41,219 bases of DNA from Bathymodiolus japonicus methanotrophic gill symbiont (lineage in GTDB: Bacteria; Pseudomonadota; Gammaproteobacteria; Methylococcales; Methylomonadaceae): NCBI RefSeq assembly GCF_019721995.1, contig NZ_BLYC01000030.1:1-41219 (forward strand), in the 5' to 3' direction. Of this stretch, positions 34,706 through 41,219 are shown in pieces. Made by a program: the position numbers and the translations under genes. The stretch's first letter is position 1, and each line of letters opens with the position of its first letter. The notes under the pieces were generated by a model. It saw only the letters and a list, made by a program, of their open reading frames with translations. It did no database searches and was not told the origin of the DNA.

Positions 34706-34891
34706 CCATAAAAAGGGTTGTCTTGCATCATAATACATATAAGGCCGCCCATTAACCTCTATAGGCTCTCTGTCGTCTGTGTGCATTAAATAAGCAGGGG
34801 TATTCTTCCATGCTGCGCCTAACGCTAAAAGATGGGCTATAGAAGTTTTCCCTACTCCGCCCTTAGTTCCAACTATTGCTATACCTTTCAT
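34706..34891 (-). pseudogene. ParA/MinD-type partition ATPase, N-terminal fragment
   Basis: MKGIAIVGTKGGVGKTSIAHLLALGAAW contains the deviant Walker A of ParA/Soj ATPases (KGGVGKT, residues 10-16). ParA proteins move plasmids along the nucleoid with a centromere-binding partner. After about 60 residues the gene is cut by the IS6 end (the last three residues are foreign), so motif A' and Walker B are missing. It overlaps the upstream RHH gene by four bases (ATGA), a typical partition operon. Confidence 0.75.
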
Positions 34892-35130
34892 ACTTTCGCG
34901 CTCCTGTCTCTTTGAATGATATATCTTAGGGCTTCGCTTGCGCTAACAACTTTCCCAACCTCTTGCGCCATTATCACCGCTTGAGCATTGATATAGTCAA
35001 TATCCCTTTGCTGTAGAGAAAAGGTTTTTTTTGCTGCCTTTTGCCCCTTGTCACTCTCGGCCTGTGCTGTCTGTGTAAAAGCATCATCAGGCGTTAGCCC
35101 GTCTAAACTTTTTATGTCTGGTTTTTTCAT
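34888..35130 (-). CDS. Small ribbon-helix-helix-type partition protein
   Basis: 80 residues; start chosen at the ATG behind aaaggtgagg, not the longer frame. The charged, flexible N-terminus (KPDIKSLDGLTPDDAFTQTAQAESDKGQKAAKK) is followed by TFSLQQRDIDYINAQAVIMAQEVGKVVSASEALRYII, a strand plus two helices, as in ParG/CopG-type ribbon-helix-helix proteins. Upstream lie repeated GAAAGTATGA boxes, its probable binding sites. With the ParA fragment it forms a type Ib-like partition module; the module is inactive because ParA is truncated. Confidence 0.68.
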   Translation of the reverse strand: MKKPDIKSLDGLTPDDAFTQTAQAESDKGQKAAKKTFSLQQRDIDYINAQAVIMAQEVGKVVSASEALRYIIQRDRSAKV

Positions 35131-35150
35131 TGCCTCACCTTTCAATACAC

Positions 35151-35246
35151 GAAAGTATGAAGGTATGCTGCTACTTTCATACTTTATGAAAGTTATAGTA
35201 TACATGTTGTTTATGGCATATCAATACACATAATATGAAAGTATGA
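35151..35246. promoter_or_regulatory. GAAAGTATGA repeats, probable partition site/operator
   Basis: Boxes at 35151-35160 and 35237-35246 (direct), an inverted ctttcatacttt near 35174 and a partial tatgaaagttat beside it. The same motif also spans the ATGA overlap at 34886-34897. Spacing upstream of an RHH gene is what is expected for a parS/operator. Confidence 0.6.
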
Positions 35247-35276
35247 ATAAGAAAATAATCCTATTTTTTTGTAGTG
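35243..35276 (+). pseudogene. Start of an exported protein gene, cut by an A1 element
   Basis: ATG within the last GAAAGTATGA box; MNKKIILFFCSA looks like the start of a lipoprotein or signal peptide. The frame then enters the repeat. Confidence 0.35.
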
Positions 35277-35376
35277 CAGGCGCGCCATGCTACCTCACGA
35301 AATTCCGGGACTCCTGTCGCCTATCAGGGGCTAAAAATCACCACTTCGCTAAGCTCCGTTTCCATGATTTTCAGCG
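35277..35376 (+). repeat. GC-rich element type A1, internally deleted (100 bp)
   Basis: Has both termini (CAGGCGCGCC, TTTTCAGCG) but lacks about 180 bp between two direct copies of CCTGTCGCC, one of which remains. Confidence 0.88.
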
Positions 35377-35470
35377 GGCGCTTAGGGCCAACAGCATCAT
35401 TAAAGTATTGTTCTGCTGGGTGAAGGTAAGAGTTTGATGGCAATGGGATGGAAAAACTTGAACATCGAGT
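35377..35470 (+). mobile_element. IS4-family 3' end fragment
   Basis: Encodes the last residues of the IS4 transposase (GRLGPTASLKYC) and ends with the terminal repeat aaaaacttgaacatcgagt. The rest is replaced by the A1 element. Confidence 0.82.
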
Positions 35471-35557
35471 AACAGTTGTAATTTTTAATTAGTATAGATA
35501 AATGACCATGTGAAACTAGGATTCCCTAGTTTCATTAAAAATATAGAGGATGAGAAG

Positions 35558-36421
35558 ATGGCATATTACAAAGAACACGTTATTATTATACCTGCATTGC
35601 TGTTGGTATTTGGTACAGCTTATGCATTATCAGGTTGGGGCAATAAACCTGATATACCAGTAAGTGAGACTAAGCAACCACGGACTGCTGAGGTTGTCAG
35701 AGAAACCTTTACTGATTATGTCCCAGAGGTGCCTAGCAAACCAAAGGTGCATGTGGAGATTGATCCTGATCATGATCAGGAAGAGTTAGACTTAAATGAT
35801 CCATTAGCAAGTCCCTCTTTTGATACGATGGAGGAGGGGGTTTCAATAGTTTCATATAAAGACCAACCAATACCTCAACTATTTAAAGATCTGACAAAGA
35901 AGGCTGTTGAAGAGATGGCAGAACGAGGATACGCGTCAGTTGAGGAATCAAATGTACGTACGATTTCTAGAGTCCTTGAGCCTAGATTTAAACATCTGAT
36001 GTTATCTTATGACGAAGCCGCTAACCAACTGGTTAAAGAACCCGCAAACTTAGAGGGTACGCCATTTGATGATGGGGAACTACTTGGCGCACACACGGGA
36101 GGCTCTAATCATGACGGAAAATGGACAGATATAGACCGTTTTTATAAATTCGATGATTTGGGAGTAGTGAAACTGAGTGAAGTTGATTATATTACGAGTG
36201 GAGGTCGCATACAAATGACTGAGGAGTTAATTAATGAAGAGGTTCACGGTGTACCTGCGGAATACAGAGTTAATGTGAGTAATTCAGGGGCCGCTGTATC
36301 TTTAGTCTCTTGGGTAACGGATTCAAAAGATTACACACTGTATGTTGAGAAAAACGGGGCTAAGGATGAGGGGGTGAGACAGAGACTCCTAGAATTGGCA
36401 CGATCTATCCCAGCGGGTTAA
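35558..36421 (+). CDS. Membrane-anchored protein of unknown family, paralogue 2
   Basis: 287 residues; this ATG is chosen because gaggatgagaag precedes it, not the upstream in-frame ATG at 35510. N-terminal helix HVIIIPALLLVFGTAYALSG, acidic/proline linker (about 25-95), then a C-terminal domain matching the gene at 29336: MAERGYASVEES, KEPANLEGTPFDDGELL, KWTDIDRFYKFDDLGVVKLSEVDYITSGGRIQMTEELINEEVHG, TDSKDYTLYVEKN, LELARSIP. The linkers have diverged almost completely while the domain is conserved, so the domain is under selection. Next to a plasmid partition module; function unknown. Confidence 0.77.
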   Translation: MAYYKEHVIIIPALLLVFGTAYALSGWGNKPDIPVSETKQPRTAEVVRETFTDYVPEVPSKPKVHVEIDPDHDQEELDLNDPLASPSFDTMEEGVSIVSYKDQPIPQLFKDLTKKAVEEMAERGYASVEESNVRTISRVLEPRFKHLMLSYDEAANQLVKEPANLEGTPFDDGELLGAHTGGSNHDGKWTDIDRFYKFDDLGVVKLSEVDYITSGGRIQMTEELINEEVHGVPAEYRVNVSNSGAAVSLVSWVTDSKDYTLYVEKNGAKDEGVRQRLLELARSIPAG

Positions 36422-36472
36422 AGCACACAGGCGGGTTCTGTCGCAAAAGATACGTATTTGTGTAAACCTGGT

Positions 36473-36767
36473 ACGGGGAGTCGCTATTTTTGCGAAAGCT
36501 TGTTTTGGGCATCCCAGCCCAAGCAAGCAGCAAAAACTTAACGCGACCACTTATGCCTCCGGCGGCCCCCATTCGTCCTCGTCACCTCGTCCCGACCCAA
36601 CAAGGGGTCGGAACATAGGCTCCAAATGACTTGACGCCGTGTCGGATGGCCTTTTATTTTGTCTCCACCTTCGCTAACGCTCAGACTCCGACAAAACAAC
36701 GGCCCTACGGCTATCGCGGACTAAAAATCATCACTTCGCTTAGGCTACGTTTCCCTGATTTTCAGCG
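36473..36767 (+). repeat. GC-rich element type B (295 bp)
   Basis: Starts acGGGGAGTCGC and ends CCCTGATTTTCAGCG. Its last 50 bases carry the A1-like variant (atcatcacttcgcttaggctacg), unlike the other three B copies, suggesting exchange between subtypes. A lone IS6-type terminal repeat (ggttctgtcgca, 36434) lies just upstream. Confidence 0.87.
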
Positions 36768-36790
36768 TATGAACCTGTTTTTTTTCTTCG

Positions 36791-36820
36791 CCCAGGGGGT
36801 AAGTAACTTTTTTATCGTAT
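36791..36820 (+). repeat. CCCTAGGGG-AAGTAACTTTTTT box, copy 1
   Basis: cccagggggtaagtaactttttt followed by atcgtat. Two short palindromes (CCCAGGGG and AAGTAACTT) side by side. Copies 2 and 3 follow at intervals of about 370 and 395 bp. Confidence 0.6.
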
Positions 36821-36951
36821 CTGTAATCTTCTATCTTGGGCGCGCCTGATGTTTTTACAATTGAATCCGAGTACTCTAAAAAGGATAACTCACAGTACAC
36901 ATGGCGCGCCAGCTCTTCGCTAAGGCGCTTTATATCGCTTTTAAGGCACTT

Positions 36952-37076
36952 TAACAGCTAACCCCTACCATATACACCAATTAAGGGTTTTTGTGGGTCT
37001 TTAAGGGGCTTACATGCCCGCCAATAAGCGATTGACTAATTTGGGTGTGTGGTATGTGGTTTGTTATAGCTGTTGC
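36952..37076. repeat. Long imperfect inverted repeat
   Basis: aacagcta-acc-cctaccatatacacc pairs with the complement of gggtgtgtggtatgtggtttgttatagctgtt; the inner part aattaag/ctaattt also pairs. It could form a cruciform or a long RNA hairpin. Confidence 0.5.
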
Positions 37077-37160
37077 AGAAAACAAAGATTAAACGGTAAA
37101 CCATTCCAAAATAAAGGGTTGGCTTATTGCAACAAGCAACAGTATTCTGGGGACTCTTTA

Positions 37161-37183
37161 CCCTAGGGAGGAAGTAACTTTTT
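37161..37183 (+). repeat. CCCTAGGGG-AAGTAACTTTTTT box, copy 2
   Basis: ccctagggaggaagtaacttttt; same layout, same orientation as copies 1 and 3. Confidence 0.6.
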
Positions 37184-37210
37184 AAACTTCATAATAAAAC
37201 GCTATTTAGT

Positions 37211-37256
37211 GTACAATATAACACAGATTGTACTATATCTATAATCCTTTTATAAT
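37211..37256 (+). promoter_or_regulatory. Promoter overlapping an inverted-repeat operator
   Basis: Inverted repeat gtacaat-n9-attgtac (37211-37233). Its right half contains TTGTAC (37228-37233), which is 17 bp from TATAAT (37251-37256), a good sigma-70 arrangement. A repressor bound to the inverted repeat would block the -35 box. The small ORF starts 20 bases after the -10 box. Confidence 0.5.
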
Positions 37257-37276
37257 CAAAGACTAGGGTTACTGTC

Positions 37277-37354
37277 ATGTACAACCTATGGATATTTATA
37301 CGAAACATTACATTTACAATTTATGGTTTTATAGTTACTCCTCTTTGGGGATAA
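37277..37354 (+). CDS. Small hydrophobic peptide (25 aa), possible
   Basis: MYNLWIFIRNITFTIYGFIVTPLWG. The ATG follows agggt at a suitable distance and the promoter described above. A single hydrophobic helix with aromatic ends is the form of small membrane-active peptides such as type I toxins, but no homologue was recognised and the length is short enough for chance. Confidence 0.3.
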   Translation: MYNLWIFIRNITFTIYGFIVTPLWG

Positions 37355-37555
37355 CACGCGTATGACTTCATTTCAACTAATTATTAAACGTGAATGAAAT
37401 CAATTTCTTGCTCAATTAGGATAAATTATCATGGCTAAGGGGAACCATAGATTCCCTTTGGGTTTAATTACTGCAATCCCTTAAACTGTATAATATAACC
37501 AATCGCTTGTTCATCAGAGCAATTTGAGTAGACCTTTAATTTAGCAGACTCTCAG

Positions 37556-37580
37556 CCCTAGGGGAAAGTAACTTTTTTTA
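37556..37580 (+). repeat. CCCTAGGGG-AAGTAACTTTTTT box, copy 3
   Basis: ccctaggggaaagtaactttttt followed by tagcgtatac, resembling the atcgtat after copy 1. Confidence 0.6.
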
Positions 37581-37632
37581 GCGTATACTCGATATATGAA
37601 GATTCCCTTATATAAGAAAATACAAGGGAATC

Positions 37633-37909
37633 CAGGCGCGCCATGCTACCTCACGAAATTCCGGGACTCCTGTCGCCATAATTCGTTCACCTACGCAGCG
37701 GATGGGAGATGCCCTGAACGCCCTGCGTCCGCAACGACTACGCACAAAAGCCGCTTCGTCATTACTACCTCACTGGCTGGACGGCTATTCGGAATGCAAT
37801 TCTTGCTCCTCTAGCGTGCTGCTAGCACACGTCGAATCAGCAAATTGCCCTGTCGCCTATCAGGGACTAAAAATCACCACTTCGCTAAGCTACGTTTCCA
37901 TGATTTTCA
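37633..37909 (+). repeat. GC-rich element type A1, last few bases missing
   Basis: Starts CAGGCGCGCC and is nearly identical to the copy at 33818, but ends at tgattttca and lacks the final GCG. The stop codon of the VapE gene is 8 bp away, so the helicase's 3' flank has been replaced. Confidence 0.88.
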
Positions 37910-37916
37910 TCTGACT

Positions 37917-39122
37917 CTAATGGGTTGAGCTATCAGCTTTACTTAAAGGCGGCATAAAATAAGTCCTCCTATTGTGCTTCACATTAAGACCCGTTAACAC
38001 TTTTTTTACAGCCATCTGGTTCGATCTGTTATTTATTATATTCTTAGGTAACTCATTTATTATCTCGGAGCTAGTCATTTTTATTGTTCTATTGCTAAGT
38101 GCCTCACCAGTTTTGTCAGCAGTAAACTCAAACACCTCCAAAACTATATCTTTCAATGACCTATTGTCAGGATAGCCTAAGATTTCCGCACGTAGAGCCT
38201 CTTCTTCGGGCGTAAGCCACCATTGCCCACCATGTGTATAGGCATGCCAGATAAACGCCCACAAGTCTGTATAATCAAAATTAGAAACGCGTGGATAATC
38301 TAACCGACCTTTAGCAATAACGGGTAGAAGCCTTCTATCCCACCTAGCACCTTTGGGTGGATATTCTCCCTCAACAGAAGTCATACACGATACATGCCTA
38401 CGTATGACTGTAGGTTTCCTAGCGTACGTTAATCTTATTTCATCCACCTCTTTTGCCAAAAATCCTTTTAACTCGGGCAGCCCTTTCTTCTTCAACGCAG
38501 GATCTAGGCCTGCAAGTTCAGGTATCCAACACCTAATAATATTAAGCATAGAATCCCGGTCTTTTGTATCTAGGCGAACAGAGTCTTTTATGTATTTATG
38601 AAGTTCCGCAGGGAGTAGGTATTTAATAAATGAAGTTTTATGGAGTCCTTGATCTCCACCTAGCACCAGCACACATTCATATTTGGGGATAGCATCTGGA
38701 TGCTTACCTTCATGCTTTGCCATATCAGCGGCTGCACAGCATTGTATTAGCCATCTATACATGGCGACCTTAACCCATTCCTTATCTTCCACTGGCAAGT
38801 TATCTACAAGTTCATGGACTGGGTTATTTGTCTTGGTGCGTGTAATGCCTGTAAGCCAATCTCTAACGGGATTAATAACATTGCTTTCAATGATAGATCC
38901 TAACTGTTCATCAACAATCGTCCTGCTAAGCTTGTAGTTCCTGCAAATAACTTTGGTGTACGCTATCAAGTCTTTCAGTTCATTTCCTTCTACGCCTGAA
39001 GAGCCTTTTATTACTGGCGCGTTTGAAATTTCATTATAACTGGCATCCACGCCAAAGCGTTTCATCAGTCCTTCAAGTTCTCCACGTTCCCCGGGGTGCA
39101 ACAGGGGTGTTTTTTTGTCCAT
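37917..39122 (-). CDS. VirE/VapE-type helicase (plasmid or phage replication)
   Basis: 401 residues matching the virulence-associated E (VirE, PF05272) family of superfamily 3-like helicases, usually found with primases on phages, satellites and plasmids. Seen: CVLVLGGDQGLHKTSFIKYLLP (Walker A GGDQGLHKTS, 155-164), WIPELAGLDPALKKKGLPELKGFLAKEVDEIRLTYARKP (Walker B-like region and the conserved DxxRxPYxR-type segment) and RRHVSCMTSVEGEYPPKGARWDRRLLPVI (sensor and arginine finger). The primase half typical of larger homologues is absent; a separate fragment with replication-protein character lies at 39446. Start ATG follows an agaga leader. Likely replication gene of the element in which the partition module sits. 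Confidence 0.8.
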   Translation of the reverse strand: MDKKTPLLHPGERGELEGLMKRFGVDASYNEISNAPVIKGSSGVEGNELKDLIAYTKVICRNYKLSRTIVDEQLGSIIESNVINPVRDWLTGITRTKTNNPVHELVDNLPVEDKEWVKVAMYRWLIQCCAAADMAKHEGKHPDAIPKYECVLVLGGDQGLHKTSFIKYLLPAELHKYIKDSVRLDTKDRDSMLNIIRCWIPELAGLDPALKKKGLPELKGFLAKEVDEIRLTYARKPTVIRRHVSCMTSVEGEYPPKGARWDRRLLPVIAKGRLDYPRVSNFDYTDLWAFIWHAYTHGGQWWLTPEEEALRAEILGYPDNRSLKDIVLEVFEFTADKTGEALSNRTIKMTSSEIINELPKNIINNRSNQMAVKKVLTGLNVKHNRRTYFMPPLSKADSSTH

Positions 39123-39242
39123 TTCTCTATATCCTTTGCAGTGTTAATTTATTTATTAATCTAAGTTATGTCGCTTTTCAGTCAAGCCAACCTCGGGTTG
39201 TGCTGTTGGCTCCTCTGGGTAGTGATATTCCCGTGTTTGCTG

Positions 39243-39295
39243 AAAGGGGACAGATGAATAGGTTGTGTTATATAAACAGTTTATCTGTCCCCTTT
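39243..39295. terminator. Intrinsic terminator-like hairpin
   Basis: aaaggggacagat / atctgtccccttt, a perfect 13-bp stem with a 27-base loop followed by a T-run on the plus strand and an A-run/T-run on the other. It can stop transcription on both strands. It separates the VapE gene from the upstream fragment. Confidence 0.65.
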
Positions 39296-39445
39296 TTTAA
39301 TGAATACGTGGGGCTGTAGACCTTTACCCTGTAATAAACTCATAGCTGAATAAAATATTATCATTTGGCTAGTGGCATAAGTCCGGTCTTTAGGGACTAT
39401 CTTTATTGTCCCCTCATATTAGTTCTGAAACTTTCGATGACTTTT

Positions 39446-39769
39446 TTAGGCAGCCATCTTTATTCCATCTATGCTTTTAGACCATGCCTGCGACTGATTA
39501 TAGACACTGATTTTCTTTGCTTTACGGCGTTTATTAATATCCTGCATTTGAATTAATGAGTCCTCAGTTATCTGGTAATTCCCGGCGAGGTTTTTTCCTA
39601 CGCGCTTATGTTTCAACCCGAATCTCTTTAAAAATTGTCCTAATGTACGTGTGTCTAACTTTCGATTAACAGCCTTGAAATTGCCTAGCCCTGCTGCGTG
39701 TACCTCTTGATAATTGTCTTGCAAAAAGTCAATAGCGGCTTTTATTCGCTCCGCATCATAACGCTGTAG
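39446..39769 (-). pseudogene. C-terminal fragment of a replication/primase-like protein
   Basis: The open frame runs from the IS3 junction: LQRYDAERIKAAIDFLQDNYQEVHAAGLGN...LDTRTLGQFLKRFGLKHKRVGKNLAGNYQITEDSLIQ, ending KSIDGIKMAA. The LGQFLKRFGLKHKRVG...GNYQI winged-helix-like end resembles the C-terminus of DUF3631/primase-helicase proteins. The N-terminal part was replaced by IS3. A TTG start inside is possible but not convincing. Confidence 0.5.
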
Positions 39770-40783
39770 TTAGCAGCTCAAGAACAAAATGAGATGCTCA
39801 CAAAAATCGTAGGAAAAATGACGGTTGAAAAGGAGTGGCTCGAAAAAAAGCTAAAAAGCTTGGACTCATCTGATAGAAAACAGTTGATTGAGCCCAAGCT
39901 TAACACTCTACCTCTAACACAGCAGTGTGCATTATTAGGATTAAATAGAAGCAATCTCTATTACAAAAAAAGAGAGAATAAAAAGAAAGAAGAGATCAAA
40001 ACTCAGATTAATCACATTTTTAAAGACATCCCTATTTATGGTGCGGCTAAAGTACACCAGCAGTTGCTTGAAGGTGGTTTTAAAGTCAGTTTAAACACGG
40101 TGGCGAGTTATCGGCAGCAGATGGGCTTGAAAGCCGTATTAGCGGTAAAACAAGTCAATACAACGATCCCCATAAAAGAACATAAAAAATATACTTATAA
40201 GCTTAGAGATCTTGATATATCACACGCTAACCAAGTTTGGAGTACAGATATAACCTATATTAAAACCAAAGAAGGGATGGTTTATTTAGCGGCGATTATT
40301 GATTGGCACTCAAAAGCAGTGCTCGCCCATAAAATATCAAACACAATGGATTCTTTTTTAGTTATGGATGTATTAGATGAAGCGCTTTCTCTCTACGGAA
40401 CACCTGAAATTTTTAATACGGATCAAGGCAGTCAATACACCAGTGAAATTCATACCCAACGACTAAAAAACAAAGGCATTACTATTTCTATGGATGGAAA
40501 AGGACGAGCAACGGATAATATTTGTATTGAACGGTTTTGGCGAAGTGCAAAATGTGAGCGTATTTATTTAAATGAATATGGTTCAATTAGAGCGTTAATA
40601 GAAGATGTTGATGACTATATTGAGTTTTATAATCATCAACGGTTTCATGAAACCCTGGACTATAAAAAACCAATGAATGTATATAGAGAAAGTATTTTAG
40701 CTAATGAACAGCAGAATGAAGCGGCTTAGGAATATGGAATAAGGATTGTTGAAAAATCTGTCTTGACTCTTTGGGGTGCTATA
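39770..40783 (+). mobile_element. IS3-family element, left-truncated copy
   Basis: Begins inside the transposase gene at ttagcagctcaag and runs to the intact right terminus GGGGTGCTATA. About 290 bp of the left end are missing. Confidence 0.88.
39794..40729 (+). pseudogene. IS3 transposase, N-terminally truncated
   Basis: Codons 77 to 388 of the IS3 transposase, identical to the full copies, with the complete DDE domain. The helix-turn-helix and ribosome site are missing; an internal ATG (MLTKIVGK) begins the readable frame. Cannot bind the IS ends specifically. Confidence 0.87.
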
Positions 40784-41106
40784 ATTCTCCGTAATGCTGG
40801 TTGGTCAATAATTTGTGATATTTCGAAATCAGAAGCAACCGCCATCCCCCGCTCTATTTTTTCAATAATAGGCTGTTGGTTACTATTTATTTCTAAAGCT
40901 ACCGTAAGGCAAGAGTCTTTTTTTAGGTAACCTTTTATTAAAGATTGAAAGAACTCAATTGATTCAGGGTGACGGTGTTGTTCGCCAATAATTGTAATGG
41001 AGTGAGGTTTTATAGAATTAAAAATAGGTTCGCTATTCCCAGCAGTAACGAGGTTAGGGAATAGCAATAATATGATATAGTATGATATGAGACTATATCG
41101 AATCAT
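40784..41106 (-). pseudogene. ChaN/Tiki-like (haem-binding uptake superfamily) protein, C-terminally truncated
   Basis: Signal peptide YSLISYYIILLLFPNLVTAG, then SITIIGEQHRHPESIEFFQSLIKGYLKKDSCLTVALEINSNQQPIIEKIERG. GEQHRHPES resembles the GExH motif of the ChaN/Tiki fold (PF04187 and relatives), which includes haem-binding lipoproteins and metalloproteases. The IS3 right end cuts it after about 105 residues, and the remaining codons of the open frame are IS sequence. It starts one base after the stop of an upstream gene, so the two form an operon. Confidence 0.55.
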
Positions 41107-41107
41107 A

Positions 41108-41219
41108 CTACTTTGTTAGCTCTTTGATTTTATTATCAATTTCTTTCTCTATTAAATCAATACAAAACTTCTGCATGCTATCTGGTGTGTTTTCAGCAAT
41201 AAATTTAAGCTTCAATAAA
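41108..41219 (-). CDS. C-terminal end of a protein gene running off the window
   Basis: Open frame ending LLKLKFIAENTPDSMQKFCIDLIEKEIDNKIKELTK and a stop; the start is outside the window. Helical, lysine/glutamate-rich tail. Family unknown. Probably cotranscribed with the ChaN/Tiki-like gene. Confidence 0.5.
   Translation of the reverse strand, partial: LLKLKFIAENTPDSMQKFCIDLIEKEIDNKIKELTK

Larger units (their letters stand above)
36768..37632. other. Repeat-rich non-coding region, possible plasmid origin or control region
   Basis: No long gene. It holds three copies of a CCCTAGGGG-n-AAGTAACTTTTTT box (36791, 37161, 37556), a 125-bp imperfect inverted repeat, a promoter overlapping an inverted repeat, one small hydrophobic ORF, and two isolated GGCGCGCC octamers (36839, 36903). 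Location between the partition remnant and a VapE-type helicase makes a replication-control role plausible. Confidence 0.5.

Noticed and set aside
36839-36910. GGCGCGCC as cloning (AscI) linkers
   Set aside because: The octamer is the fixed start of a longer repeat with natural divergence between copies; not vector sequence.
26717-37909. Repeated GC-rich units as a CRISPR array
   Set aside because: Units are 260-295 bp, in both orientations, irregularly spaced and inside transposase genes; no short regular repeats, spacers or cas genes.
26717-37909. GC-rich elements as integron cassettes with attC sites
   Set aside because: No RYYYAAC/GTTRRRY core sites at the ends, no integrase, and insertion in both orientations in scattered sites.

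Overview
The window looks like an accessory region, probably plasmid-derived or an integrated plasmid, from an AT-rich gammaproteobacterium-like genome. I cannot name the genus. Support for this: Gram-negative export signals and a lipobox; a ParA/RHH partition pair; a VirE/VapE-type replication helicase; an AlwI-type restriction gene; and insertion sequences of the IS3, IS4, IS6, IS66 and ISBst12 types covering roughly half of the sequence. No rRNA, tRNA or CRISPR array was seen.

Layout. 1-2005: end of a D12-class adenine methyltransferase and a complete AlwI-family endonuclease. 2006-11583: decayed IS elements around remnants of cargo genes (a membrane/zinc-ribbon pseudogene, a DUF4209 HEPN-like fragment), a 203-bp MITE with a perfect 8-bp target duplication, and an AT-rich palindromic array with a C10-TTAA-G10 centre. 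11584-12577: a second MITE copy and a broken antitoxin/toxin pair. 12579-18756: seven co-directional, tightly packed genes for exported proteins, including a CsgG-like protein with a short tandem paralogue. This is the only undisturbed native operon. 18757-24523: IS6 and two IS3 copies, then a large ABC/AAA ATPase resembling PrrC/RloC-type defence ATPases. 24637-32644: nested IS4, IS66, IS6 and ISBst12-type elements, with one membrane-anchored protein gene among them. 32663-41219: small secreted protein, Sel1 fragment, ParA/RHH pair with GAAAGTATGA repeats, a paralogue of the membrane-anchored protein, a repeat-rich non-coding region, VapE helicase, and a truncated ChaN/Tiki-like gene.

The most unusual content is a family of short, GC-rich, hairpin-rich elements, at least 12 copies in three subtypes: A1 about 280 bp, A2 260 bp, B 295 bp. 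A1 and A2 begin YAGGCGCGCC, B begins with a GGGGAGTCGC block, and all end in CAGCG. They carry no gene. At five junctions where the empty site can be reconstructed they are inserted with neither target duplication nor target loss. They sit inside transposase genes and inside one another. I do not recognise this family; it is the best candidate here for an undescribed mobile system.
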